From positions 82,736 through 146,735 of the forward strand of contig PYIZ01000006.1 in assembly GCA_003635265.1 (NCBI GenBank): a stretch of 64,000 nucleotides of DNA. Direction: 5' to 3'. The position numbers and the translations under genes are program-made. The notes beneath the pieces are model-generated. The model was given only the letters and a program-made list of their open reading frames with translations. It made no database searches and had not been told where the DNA came from. Below are positions 16,143 to 24,196 of the stretch, in pieces (the stretch's first letter is position 1; each line of letters begins with the position of its first letter). Source of the stretch: Candidatus Poribacteria bacterium (GTDB lineage: Bacteria; Poribacteria; WGA-4E; PCPOR2b).

Positions 16143-17339
16143 CTATATCTCCTTGTATAACCACTCGATTGGACGGATAACAATTTTACGGTGGCGGGGC
16201 CAGGAGGGTGGATCTGTAGAGGCATCCAACTGCGGACCGAAGTCGTAGAGCAGTACAACTTCGTCCCCGAAGAAATGCGCGTTCGGATACGACACATATA
16301 TCATGTCAGCTGGAAGCTCGCCGAGTTCTTGTTCACCGCGAACCATGCCGATCTCGTCGTCGGGATCAACGCGGTCAGATCTGTCCGCTGGACCGCCGAC
16401 TTCGAGTGTTTTGAAGTGCCTCCAACTGTACCCGTTGTCTGTCGAGATAGCGAGTGACAAACGTGACCGGCGAAAGCCACGGCGAATTTCATCACCGCTC
16501 ACCTGATTCCACACGCAGAGCAGGTCTCCAGTAGTTGGGATAACACGGAGTCGGCACGGAGAATATGAGCTAGCCAGCGCTGTCGGTTGAGGCAACGACC
16601 AAGTAAGCCCCTCATCATCACTGAAACTCTGGTAAAGGCGGCCCAGCGTCGTTCGGAACATCATCAGGAGTCTGCCATCGCGAAGTTGTACTGCACCGGG
16701 CTCGTCGCAGGGCCACATTCCACCGTAACCGTCTTGATGCCAGATCACGATGTCTTGAGGGCACCGCCTCCAAGTGGCACCCTCGTCGTCTGAAAAATAT
16801 ACTTGGCTTGTGTCAATCTCCGGACTGTGAGCGTGACCCTCTGTTTTGAAATGCTTTCCTTGTATGGTGCCGTAAGCGCCGGCATCTTTGAGTTCCGGAA
16901 ACGTGCAGGGCGGACAGAACCGTGTAGGTAAAACTAACCGTCCTGATCGAAGTTGGAAGAGTACATCGTGATAGTTGCTAGCAGTTTCGCCGGGTAGGTT
17001 AATGGAAGTCTCTTCTGACCATGACTCACCTTCGTCGTCCGAGGTACGAAAGCAGAGTGCGTAGCCAGCCAATGTTCCACCGGCTGTGCCGCTAAGGCGA
17101 CCGTAGAGAAGACCAAGCTTGTCTGACTGCAAACGCACGAGACAGGTCGGGGCGCCTGTTCCAATAATGGGTTCGTCGCCGGTCTGAAGAGGTTCACTCT
17201 CTGACCAGGTTCGTCCCCGGTCATTGGAATAGCTAACATTCAGTCCCGACCAAACCATGATCCATCGCCCGTCCTTCAGTTCGACCATACCTCCGGCCCC
17301 ACCCGGGGCACGACCTTCAAAAACCGTAGAATCTGCCAT
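16143..17339 (-). CDS. Sialidase-fold (Asp-box / BNR repeat) protein
   Basis: A 398-residue six-bladed propeller candidate with at least five Asp-box motifs (S-x-D-x-G-x-x-W): SNDRGRTWSES, SDDEGESWSEE, SDDEGATWRRC, SDDEGLTWSLP and STDNGYSWRHF. Such proteins include exo-sialidases but also many environmental proteins of unknown specificity. The catalytic Arg triad and Tyr/Glu pair of true sialidases cannot be confirmed by eye. No signal peptide is evident, so a cytosolic location is likely. The ATG at 17339 is preferred because AAGGA lies about 9 nt upstream. A TTG six codons earlier is also open. It is adjacent to and upstream of the PhyH gene, divergent from a second PhyH gene, so a shared catabolic role is plausible. 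Confidence 0.8.
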   Translation of the reverse strand: MADSTVFEGRAPGGAGGMVELKDGRWIMVWSGLNVSYSNDRGRTWSESEPLQTGDEPIIGTGAPTCLVRLQSDKLGLLYGRLSGTAGGTLAGYALCFRTSDDEGESWSEETSINLPGETASNYHDVLFQLRSGRLVLPTRFCPPCTFPELKDAGAYGTIQGKHFKTEGHAHSPEIDTSQVYFSDDEGATWRRCPQDIVIWHQDGYGGMWPCDEPGAVQLRDGRLLMMFRTTLGRLYQSFSDDEGLTWSLPQPTALASSYSPCRLRVIPTTGDLLCVWNQVSGDEIRRGFRRSRLSLAISTDNGYSWRHFKTLEVGGPADRSDRVDPDDEIGMVRGEQELGELPADMIYVSYPNAHFFGDEVVLLYDFGPQLDASTDPPSWPRHRKIVIRPIEWLYKEI

Positions 17340-17481
17340 TGGTTGTATCCTTTTCAAATGTTAAAAATATGGCATGTCTTTTTTGCAATTTTGTGACATA
17401 ATGTAATACAACACATTGTATAATGTTTTAGTTTTTCATTCAACAAGATTATCCGAAAAATAAAGGGGAAACAGAGGCGAT

Positions 17482-18270
17482 ATGATTACCGAGCAAGAGG
17501 TTCAACACTTTTCAGATATGGGCGCGGTGACAATTGATACACCGCTGACGCAGCAGCAGCTCTCAGCTGCATCAACCGCATTTGATCGCCTACTCCCGTT
17601 CAGCGAGCCGGAGGCAGGGGAAGAACCGCGCTACCGGGTCAGCACAACGTGCACCTTCTATGATCCAGAATTGTTGGATATCATCCAGCATCCATTTTTT
17701 GAGGAAGTAGCCAAACGTGTGCTACGAGCTGATGAGATACGTTTCTTTCAAACTGCCATCGTGACAACTTATCCATCGCCAAATACTCCCTTCAGCTTCT
17801 ACCAACACGTGGATGTCCAGTACTCTCCCTCAAATCTCGACGCTACTCCTAGGTACATGGTTTGCACCTTTTTTGTCTGGATAGATGATGTAACGGCACA
17901 ACGTGCGCCCTTGATGTATCGTCCCGGCAGTCATCGGGTGATAGCCAAATACAGAGAAAACCAACCGGAGCTGAAAGGCAGCACTCCACTCGTTGGGGGT
18001 GTTATGTTTGATGGACTGCCTGCGCTTGATTACACCGAGGCAATACCTGTGGTGGCGCGTGCCGGGCAGGCGACCGTCCTGACCACAGCCATGGTGCACG
18101 GGGCCTCAACCAATGTGGACACCGTACCCCGTAAAGCGATGGTTATTACCTTTACGGCAGCGGAGGTAGAAATTGGTCTACCCCAAAATCAAGCGGAGAC
18201 TAAGCGGGCTTATGACCGTGAGTTAAAAAGGCTTCTTCGTCCTGAACGAGCACATATTGTTCCCGCTTGA
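17482..18270 (+). CDS. Phytanoyl-CoA dioxygenase family protein
   Basis: PhyH-type Fe(II)/2-oxoglutarate oxygenase of 262 residues. The iron ligands are His109-x-Asp111 in FYQHVDVQYSP and a distal His206 in TTAMVHGAST. MYRPGSHRVIAKY is the equivalent of the family PGSH strand. It is only distantly similar to the neighbour at 15387, so it is not a recent duplicate. It is divergent from the Asp-box gene across a 142-nt AT-rich intergenic region that holds a TATAAT (17419-17424) and an imperfect palindrome ACATTGTATAATGT. Substrate unknown; the linkage with the Asp-box protein suggests degradation or modification of an organic nutrient. Confidence 0.85.
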   Translation: MITEQEVQHFSDMGAVTIDTPLTQQQLSAASTAFDRLLPFSEPEAGEEPRYRVSTTCTFYDPELLDIIQHPFFEEVAKRVLRADEIRFFQTAIVTTYPSPNTPFSFYQHVDVQYSPSNLDATPRYMVCTFFVWIDDVTAQRAPLMYRPGSHRVIAKYRENQPELKGSTPLVGGVMFDGLPALDYTEAIPVVARAGQATVLTTAMVHGASTNVDTVPRKAMVITFTAAEVEIGLPQNQAETKRAYDRELKRLLRPERAHIVPA

Positions 18271-18329
18271 GAGGGCGGTGGCGAACAAGCAAACCTGAAG
18301 CAATACAAGCGCACAACTAGGCTTTATTA

Positions 18330-18358
18330 TTGACAGCACCCACAATCTATGGTTAAAT
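18330..18358 (+). promoter_or_regulatory. Promoter of zwf
   Basis: TTGACA (18330-18335), 17-nt spacer, TTAAAT (18353-18358), about 90 nt before the zwf ATG. The -35 is perfect and the -10 matches 4 of 6. Confidence 0.6.
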
Positions 18359-18455
18359 GCCGGTGAGTGTAGGCAAGCTGGTGAACCAGCAAATTGGATG
18401 TTAGGATATTGGGAAGAGTCTACGGCACCTCATCGATCGCTATATTGTAATCGCT

Positions 18456-19988
18456 ATGAATAAAAAAATAAAAACTGATCAAGGACGGGTTGCAGATCCG
18501 TGCGTGATGGTCATATTCGGCGCTTCAGGGGATTTGACGAAACGTAAATTAGTGCCGGCGCTATACAACCTTGCCCAGAACGGACTATTGAGCGAAAACG
18601 CTGTAGTTGTCGGTTTCGCACGCAGGAAAAACAGCCACGATAATTTTCGTGCCCAGATGACAGAAGCAATTAAAGTGTTCGGCACGACTGCGTTTGAGGC
18701 ATCACTCTGGGAACGGGTGGAGAAACGACTTTATTATCATCAAGGCAATTACGATAATCTGGACGACTACAACTGCCTTGCAGAATTGCTGAAGCGGTTG
18801 GATGGGGAGTGGGGAACAAACGGCAACTATCTCTACTATTTCTCAACTCCCCCAAGTTCCTTTGGGGCAATTTCTGATAATTTGGGAAGAGCTGGACTCG
18901 CAAAATCCGAAAGCAACGGGATATGGCGACGCACTATCGTTGAGAAACCGTTTGGGCACGACTTGGATTCTGCCAAGTTTCTAAACCGCTATTTGCTTGA
19001 GACTTTTGATGAAGATCAGATCTACCGAATTGACCATTACTTGGGGAAAGAAACGGTACAGAATATCATAGTTTTTCGATTCGCCAACGGTATTTTTGAA
19101 CCGACGTGGGACCGCCGTTATATCGACCATGTACAAATCATGGTCGCTGAGAGTATCGGCATCGAAGGGCGTGGCGGATATTACGAAGAATCAGGGGTAC
19201 TGCGCGACATGATTCAAAACCACATGTTCCAGTTGCTGTCGTTGGTGGCGATGGAACCCCCAATCTCTTTTGAGGCGGATGCGGTACGAGATGAAAAGGT
19301 GAAGGTGTTGAATGCGATCCGTCCGATGCGTCCCGAAGAGATTATCTCCAATACGGTGCGTGGCCAGTATAGCGACGGAATAGTAAATGGCAAACGGGTA
19401 ATTGGATACCGCGAGGAACCGGGGGTTTCGGCTGCTTCAGAACGAGAAACTTATGCTGCGCTGAAACTTTTTATTGAGAACTGGCGGTGGGCGGGTGTGC
19501 CGTTTTTCTTGCGGTCTGGAAAGAGATTAGCCAAACGCGATACACAGATAGTAATCCAATTTCGGAGTATTCCCCACCTTCTCTTTCGTGGTAGTGCAGA
19601 AGAGCAGTTAGAGGCAAATCGGCTTGTCCTCCACATCCAACCCGACGAGCGCATCACCATCCGGTTCCAAGCGAAGATTCCAGGACAGACAGTCCGTCTG
19701 ACCCCGGTTGATATGGACTTTCGTTACGAAGACTTGGCAGGCAGTAGTCCTGCAACCGGGTATGAGACATTGCTTTATGACTGTATGAACGGCGATTCCA
19801 CCCAATTTCATCGCGCGGACATGGTCGAGGCAGCATGGGAGGTTGCGACCCCTATCTTGGATGTCTGGGAAGCCTTACCTCCTCGCGATTTTCCAAACTA
19901 CGAAGCTGGAACGTGGGGACCGAGTCCTGCTAATGAGCTTATTGGAAAAGATGAATATGGACGCCGGTGGCTGAATCCTAATTCCTGA
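18456..19988 (+). CDS. zwf: Glucose-6-phosphate 1-dehydrogenase
   Basis: First enzyme of the oxidative pentose phosphate route: glucose 6-phosphate plus NAD(P)+ to 6-phosphogluconolactone. The 510-residue length is standard. The nucleotide-binding GASGDLTKRKLVPALYNL lies near residue 24, the substrate loop VEKPFGHDL near 163, and the active-site RIDHYLGKETVQN near 191. The C-terminal half has the family patterns GVLRDMIQNHMFQLL and RSGKRL. There is no clear Shine-Dalgarno before the ATG. It is followed after 64 nt by the glucokinase-like gene and then the sulfatase, all on the plus strand. The block could carry glucose from phosphorylation straight into the pentose phosphate pathway. Confidence 0.97.
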   Translation: MNKKIKTDQGRVADPCVMVIFGASGDLTKRKLVPALYNLAQNGLLSENAVVVGFARRKNSHDNFRAQMTEAIKVFGTTAFEASLWERVEKRLYYHQGNYDNLDDYNCLAELLKRLDGEWGTNGNYLYYFSTPPSSFGAISDNLGRAGLAKSESNGIWRRTIVEKPFGHDLDSAKFLNRYLLETFDEDQIYRIDHYLGKETVQNIIVFRFANGIFEPTWDRRYIDHVQIMVAESIGIEGRGGYYEESGVLRDMIQNHMFQLLSLVAMEPPISFEADAVRDEKVKVLNAIRPMRPEEIISNTVRGQYSDGIVNGKRVIGYREEPGVSAASERETYAALKLFIENWRWAGVPFFLRSGKRLAKRDTQIVIQFRSIPHLLFRGSAEEQLEANRLVLHIQPDERITIRFQAKIPGQTVRLTPVDMDFRYEDLAGSSPATGYETLLYDCMNGDSTQFHRADMVEAAWEVATPILDVWEALPPRDFPNYEAGTWGPSPANELIGKDEYGRRWLNPNS

Positions 19989-20052
19989 TAGCATCTGATG
20001 TAGTCTATTCTTTTACAGATTCCTAGTAAATCCAGAAGGAGACCTGAGAAAA

Positions 20053-20748
20053 ATGGCTGATCAGAAAACTTTGACAGTTGACATAGGCGGCAGCGGCATC
20101 AAAGCGATGGTTCTTGATACAAACGGAAATCCGATAGGGAAGCGGACGCGCGTCCCAACACCCCGCCCTGCCAGACCAGACTCTGTCCTCGAAGGAATCG
20201 TCAAGTTAGCCAAGGGACAATCAGACTTTGACCGTGTCTCGGTTGGCTTCCCCGGTGTAATACGTAAAGGCATTACTGAAACGGCAGTCAACCTCCACAA
20301 GGATTGGATTGGGTTCGATTTGGAAGGGGTGTTATCCAAAAAACTGGACAAACCTGTGCGTGTCTTGAACGATGCTGATGTTCAGGGGTTCGGTGCCATT
20401 TCTGGCAAGGGCGTAGAACTGGTTGTCACACTAGGAACGGGCTTCGGATCTGCCCTGTTTCTTGATGGGAAACTGGTCCCCAATCTTGAGGTCGCACATC
20501 ACCCATTTCATAGAGGTAAGACCTACGAAGAGCATTTAGGGAGTGCTGCGTTAGAAAAAGCCGGTAGAAAAAAATGGCAACGGCGTGTCATGCAAGCAAT
20601 TGCCTCTCTCGAACACCTATTTAACTACGATACACTTTACATCGGCGGTGGCAACGCTCGGAGGCTTCGGCTTGACCTGCCTCCGAATGTCAAAATCATT
20701 CCCAACGTCGCCGGCTTATTGGGTGGTATCGCTTTGTGGAGAGACTAG
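20053..20748 (+). CDS. ppgK: ROK-family kinase, polyphosphate-glucokinase-like
   Basis: A 231-residue sugar kinase of the ROK family that resembles polyphosphate glucokinases, which phosphorylate glucose using polyphosphate (and often ATP). Visible motifs are VDIGGSGIKAMVLD (phosphate 1), VGFPGVIRKGI, LHKDWIGFDLEGVL, VLNDADVQGFGA (catalytic Asp), LGTGFGSALFLDGKLVPN and YIGGGNARRL. The WIG and GTGFGSALF...LVPN stretches are the parts most typical of PpgK. The ROK zinc-binding CxCGxxGC motif is absent, also as in PpgK. AGAAGGAGA precedes the ATG. Placed 64 nt after zwf, it would make glucose 6-phosphate for that enzyme. Phosphate donor preference is inferred. Confidence 0.8.
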   Translation: MADQKTLTVDIGGSGIKAMVLDTNGNPIGKRTRVPTPRPARPDSVLEGIVKLAKGQSDFDRVSVGFPGVIRKGITETAVNLHKDWIGFDLEGVLSKKLDKPVRVLNDADVQGFGAISGKGVELVVTLGTGFGSALFLDGKLVPNLEVAHHPFHRGKTYEEHLGSAALEKAGRKKWQRRVMQAIASLEHLFNYDTLYIGGGNARRLRLDLPPNVKIIPNVAGLLGGIALWRD

Positions 20749-20786
20749 ATATTGCCCTAATTCACCGGAGAAAGAAGGACTACCGC

Positions 20787-22094
20787 ATGAAAGCCCCAAA
20801 CATTCTATACATCCATTCCCACGACACAGGACGCTATGTCCAACCCTACGGTCATGCCGTGCCGACGCCGAATATCCAACGCCTCGCTGAGGGAGGCGTC
20901 CTTTTTCGGCAGGCATTTTGTGCTAATCCCACATGCTCACCTTCCCGCGCTAGCCTCCTGACCGGCAAGTGGGCGCACAGCTGCGGGATGCTTGGCTTAG
21001 TCAATCGCGGCTTTTCGATGTCTGACTATAGCCAGCATATTGTTCACACCCTTCGAGATGGTGGTAGGTATCACTCGGTATTAGCGGGTCTCCAGCATGT
21101 CGCCAAAGATCCCGCCCAGATTGGCTACGATCGGATCCTAGATGGCGATCGCAGTCCCGAACAGGTTGTCTCACGCACGGTTGATTTCCTGAAGGATGCT
21201 CCATCACAACCTTTCTTCCTTGACGTTGGTTTTTTCGTGACACATCGAGAGTTTCCAGAACCCGGCCCGGACGAGGATCCTCGGTACTGTCTGCCACCCG
21301 CCCCCATTCCCGACACGCCTGAAAACCGCTACGATATGGCGGCTTACAAAGCGAGTGGCCGTATTCTGGATAACAGTATTGGAGCGATCTTGGAGGCACT
21401 TGATGAAAATGGGTTAGCCGAGAATACGCTGGTCATCTGCACCACCGACCACGGACTCGCTTTTCCGGGCATGAAATGCAATCTAACCGATCACGGCATC
21501 GGTGTGATGCTGATAATGCGTGGGCCCGGTGGCTTTACCGGCGGCAAAGTTTGCGATGCAATGGTTTCCCACATCGACGTTCTTCCTACGATTTGCGAGC
21601 TATTGGATATTGCTACGCCGGAGGGGGTACAGGGCAGCTCGATGATACCGTTAATCCGCGGTGAAGTGGAAGCTATTAACGACCAAATCTTTGCGGAGGT
21701 CAATTATCACGCCGCCTACGAGCCTCAACGTGCCGTGCGGACACAACGGTGGAAGTATATCCGACGGTACAGCAACAGACAGAAACCGGTGCTTCCCAAC
21801 TGTGATGCAGGTCCAACCAAAGATGTGTGGATGCAGCACGGTTGGCAAGATCGATATGTTGCACCTGAACAGTTGTACGACCTGATCTTCGATCCAAACG
21901 AAACGCACAATCTGGTCGATGATTCAACCGTGGCATCTGTGCTTGAGGACATGCGCCATCGGCTTGATCAATGGATGGATGAGACGGCTGACCCGCTGCT
22001 GCGCGGACCTGTTCCCCCAGATCCTGGTGCCCAGTTAAACGACCCAACTAGCATATCACCGCCCTACGCGCTCTACACTGTACCTCTCAATTAG
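20787..22094 (+). CDS. Type I sulfatase
   Basis: Arylsulfatase-superfamily hydrolase of 435 residues that would remove sulfate esters, probably from sulfated glycans or small molecules. The formylglycine motif is of the cysteine type: Cys50 in NPTCSPSRASLLTG. Metal-binding residues are visible in the N-terminal ILYIHSHDTGRY and in ICTTDHGLAFPGMK, and the C-terminal region has RAVRTQRWKYIRRY, as is usual. No signal peptide is seen, so it may act in the cytoplasm. The Cys form needs an FGE/anSME maturase encoded elsewhere. The ATG at 20787 has AGAAGGA upstream and begins at the normal family position. The reading frame extends 17 codons further into the ppgK end, which is unlikely to be used. 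Confidence 0.92.
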   Translation: MKAPNILYIHSHDTGRYVQPYGHAVPTPNIQRLAEGGVLFRQAFCANPTCSPSRASLLTGKWAHSCGMLGLVNRGFSMSDYSQHIVHTLRDGGRYHSVLAGLQHVAKDPAQIGYDRILDGDRSPEQVVSRTVDFLKDAPSQPFFLDVGFFVTHREFPEPGPDEDPRYCLPPAPIPDTPENRYDMAAYKASGRILDNSIGAILEALDENGLAENTLVICTTDHGLAFPGMKCNLTDHGIGVMLIMRGPGGFTGGKVCDAMVSHIDVLPTICELLDIATPEGVQGSSMIPLIRGEVEAINDQIFAEVNYHAAYEPQRAVRTQRWKYIRRYSNRQKPVLPNCDAGPTKDVWMQHGWQDRYVAPEQLYDLIFDPNETHNLVDDSTVASVLEDMRHRLDQWMDETADPLLRGPVPPDPGAQLNDPTSISPPYALYTVPLN

Positions 22095-22224
22095 CTCCGC
22101 TTAAGCGACCAGTGGGGCAGTCAGTGTATACAAAAAGATTCAGCCGATTCCACTCCAGAGGAACAGTATATTCATAGAATGTTAAGGGGATAATTTGAGG
22201 GATTGATAATCGTGTGAGATCTAT

Positions 22225-22253
22225 TTGACAAACTTTGACAGATATGATATGAT
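22225..22253 (+). promoter_or_regulatory. Promoter of ferredoxin gene
   Basis: TTGACA (22225-22230), 17-nt spacer, TATGAT (22248-22253): close to the consensus. The leader to the ferredoxin ATG is about 140 nt. The rest of the 304-nt gap (22095-22398) shows no gene or other clear signal. Confidence 0.7.
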
Positions 22254-22398
22254 TAACTCGCCTTATTGAACTGAAGACACCGACGCTTTGATTATTCCCA
22301 ACTCTATAAAGGATTTGAATGATAGAAATCAGGTTAAGAGGATTCAATCGTTAATTTTCAATAACTGTATTTCCGAATGAAATAGGAGGATAAAACCG

Positions 22399-22656
22399 AT
22401 GACCTACGTCATCACTGAACCTTGCATCGATGTTAAGGATACTGCCTGTGTTGATGTTTGCCCCGTTGATTGCATTCATCCAACCTCAGACTCAGACGAC
22501 TTTGAAAATCACAACCAGCTTTACATTGACCCTATAGAGTGCATTGACTGCGGTGTATGTGAGCCGGAATGTCCGGTCGAGGCGATTTTCATAGATGAGG
22601 ATGTCCCCGAAGAGTGGGAGCACTTCACCCAGTTAAACGCTGACTATTTTCAATAA
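22399..22656 (+). CDS. 7Fe-type ferredoxin ([3Fe-4S][4Fe-4S])
   Basis: Small soluble electron carrier of 85 residues with two iron-sulfur sites. Cysteines at 9, 17, 21 and 25 (C-x7-C-x3-CP-x2-C) and at 48, 51, 54 and 58 (C-x2-C-x2-C-x3-CP) match bacterial 7Fe ferredoxins. The C-terminal extension VPEEWEHFTQLN is also typical. AGGAGG precedes the ATG, and the gene has its own promoter and terminator, so it is monocistronic. It is a reasonable electron acceptor for KorAB, but nothing in the sequence links them. The spacing of the first cluster could in principle support 4Fe-4S instead of 3Fe-4S. Confidence 0.92.
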   Translation: MTYVITEPCIDVKDTACVDVCPVDCIHPTSDSDDFENHNQLYIDPIECIDCGVCEPECPVEAIFIDEDVPEEWEHFTQLNADYFQ

Positions 22657-22675
22657 TGATTCACTATAAAACCTA

Positions 22676-22734
22676 AAACGGGCAGCGACTTGAGCCGCAT
22701 CTGAATGCGAAGTTCAATCGCTGCCCGTTTTTGG
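22676..22734 (+). terminator. Rho-independent terminator after ferredoxin
   Basis: A 13-bp stem (22676-22688 with 22718-22730, arm AAACGGGCAGCGA) with a structured 29-nt loop ends in a run of T on the plus strand. It lies 20 nt after the ferredoxin stop. Confidence 0.9.
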
Positions 22735-22764
22735 GATACTACAAATCAGGTAATAGTCTGGTAG

Positions 22765-23058
22765 ATGACACTTCAGCCAACCCAGATTCAACGCCTTCCA
22801 GACGCAATTAGTGTTCAATGGAACGATGGACACCAAAGCGAGTATTCCTATCAACTGTTGCGTCAAAAGTGCCCATGTGCACGGTGCCAATCAGAGAAAT
22901 CAGATAAAAATCCGCTACGCCTGTTACCCACCGATCCGTTATCCAAAAATCTTACACTCGTTGATATACAGCTTGTCGGTCGTTACGCGATTCGATTGGT
23001 CTGGGCTGACGGACATAAGACAGGCATCTATACATTTGATTTTCTTCGCTCGCTTTAA
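22765..23058 (+). CDS. DUF971 protein (gamma-butyrobetaine-hydroxylase-like N-terminal domain)
   Basis: A 97-residue single-domain protein of the DUF971 / GBBH-like N-terminal family. The family pattern is clear: an N-terminal WNDGHQSEYSYQLLRQKCP, the Cys cluster CPCARCQSE (C-x-C-x2-C, probably metal-binding), and a C-terminal GRYAIRLVWADGHKTGIYTFDFLR. In animals this domain precedes an Fe(II)/2-oxoglutarate hydroxylase. In bacteria it occurs alone, or next to Fe-S carrier genes, with no settled function. Here it follows the ferredoxin terminator, so it is probably expressed separately. It converges with the cold-shock/Sm-like gene. Confidence 0.85.
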   Translation: MTLQPTQIQRLPDAISVQWNDGHQSEYSYQLLRQKCPCARCQSEKSDKNPLRLLPTDPLSKNLTLVDIQLVGRYAIRLVWADGHKTGIYTFDFLRSL

Positions 23059-23113
23059 CCAAGTTTAACAACAACTATATCCGGTTGATGAACCCCTTTC
23101 GTCGACTAGTTCC

Positions 23114-24151
23114 CTATCTTACCGTTTTTTTATGGACAGTTTGCAGATCGCTTCCAGCAGCACTTTGATTGCCCACCCCTTCTTCCGATGAAAACACCTT
23201 AAAATCACAGATTGCGTGCCGAAAAACAACAATTTTTGATTCGTTTTCTAAAATCATCTTAATCTCGTACCTGCTAACCCAATCCACCAGTCCACGAAAA
23301 ACTTCTCCTTCCAGCATTGTGACTTCGATCGTGTGCTGATCCCGGCGTGCTTGAACGATGGTTCGCGTATTGATACTATAGCGTTTCTTTCGTTGTATTA
23401 TGGGCTTTAAGTTTTGTTCCTTAATTGCCTCGTTATAGTGGATAATTGACTGTATATCCGTAGCATTCTCGGCTTTGTAACAGTATTTGACATCGGTTTT
23501 TGGTAGTTCTTGCCTTTTTGTTTCGCCCCCGATAGAATCGGAATTCAGAGCAACTTGTAAAGCGAAGTCGTATTTGGTGAACCCGGCGACTGTTGCAGGT
23601 AGCAGTGTATGATTATACAGTCCAAAAAACATGGGTGTTTGAAGGCGTATTTGCTTCTGTATGTAGAGATCGCCAAAGGTTGGTTGTTCTTCAGGTTGCA
23701 GAGTACGTGGGAGCGACTTCTGATTCGAGGGAGCATCACTTGGTTCAGGCGCTACTGTTTCGACACTTGAATATGCCGTTTGTTGAGATTCTTGTGGAAC
23801 GGAGGCGGGAACCGGTGTGGATTGGACAGATTTTCGGGACGGAGTGAAAGGTTTCTCCCTAGGATCGCCATTTGGTTGCTGAGGTGTAGCATAGTTGCGA
23901 GGTATCACTACCTTACCTTGTCTCAATCGTTTTTGCTCAAGCGGGGTAAGCAAAACCTTCACATTCTGGGCGACAGGACCCCTATCACCAACAGCTATTT
24001 CGTATTTGACATACTGCCCTACATGGATTTCGTCATATCCATCCTGAACCGCAGATATGTGCAGAAAAACATCCCTTTCACCAGTATCTTGGGCGATGAA
24101 TCCATACCCTTTGTCTGAGTTATAATATTTGACTCGTCCCGTTCGCATCAT
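23114..24151 (-). CDS. Cold-shock domain protein fused to two Sm/Hfq-like repeats (putative RNA-binding protein)
   Basis: A 345-residue protein. Residues 1-67 are a clear cold-shock domain with RNP1-like KGYGFIAQD and RNP2-like DVFLHISAV. Residues about 68-157 are a Pro/Gln/Ser-rich linker. Residues about 165-228 and 262-320 each look like an Sm/Hfq-type strand set. The second reads IEVTMLEGEVFRGLVDWVSR then VVFRHAICDF, which lines up by eye with Hfq's VSIYLVNGIKLQGQIESF and VYKHAI. The first (MFFGLYNHTLLPATVAGFTK, later DVKYCYK) is weaker. CSDs bind single-stranded RNA and Sm folds form RNA-binding rings, so an RNA chaperone or translational regulator is likely. The CSD is certain and the Sm assignment is inference. 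GGAGAG precedes the start. No operon partner; it converges with the DUF971 gene. Confidence 0.75.
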   Translation of the reverse strand: MMRTGRVKYYNSDKGYGFIAQDTGERDVFLHISAVQDGYDEIHVGQYVKYEIAVGDRGPVAQNVKVLLTPLEQKRLRQGKVVIPRNYATPQQPNGDPREKPFTPSRKSVQSTPVPASVPQESQQTAYSSVETVAPEPSDAPSNQKSLPRTLQPEEQPTFGDLYIQKQIRLQTPMFFGLYNHTLLPATVAGFTKYDFALQVALNSDSIGGETKRQELPKTDVKYCYKAENATDIQSIIHYNEAIKEQNLKPIIQRKKRYSINTRTIVQARRDQHTIEVTMLEGEVFRGLVDWVSRYEIKMILENESKIVVFRHAICDFKVFSSEEGVGNQSAAGSDLQTVHKKTVR

Positions 24152-24196
24152 TTTCTCTCCGTTGGGTTAAAAAAGTCCGACTGGAATGCCAGTGAT

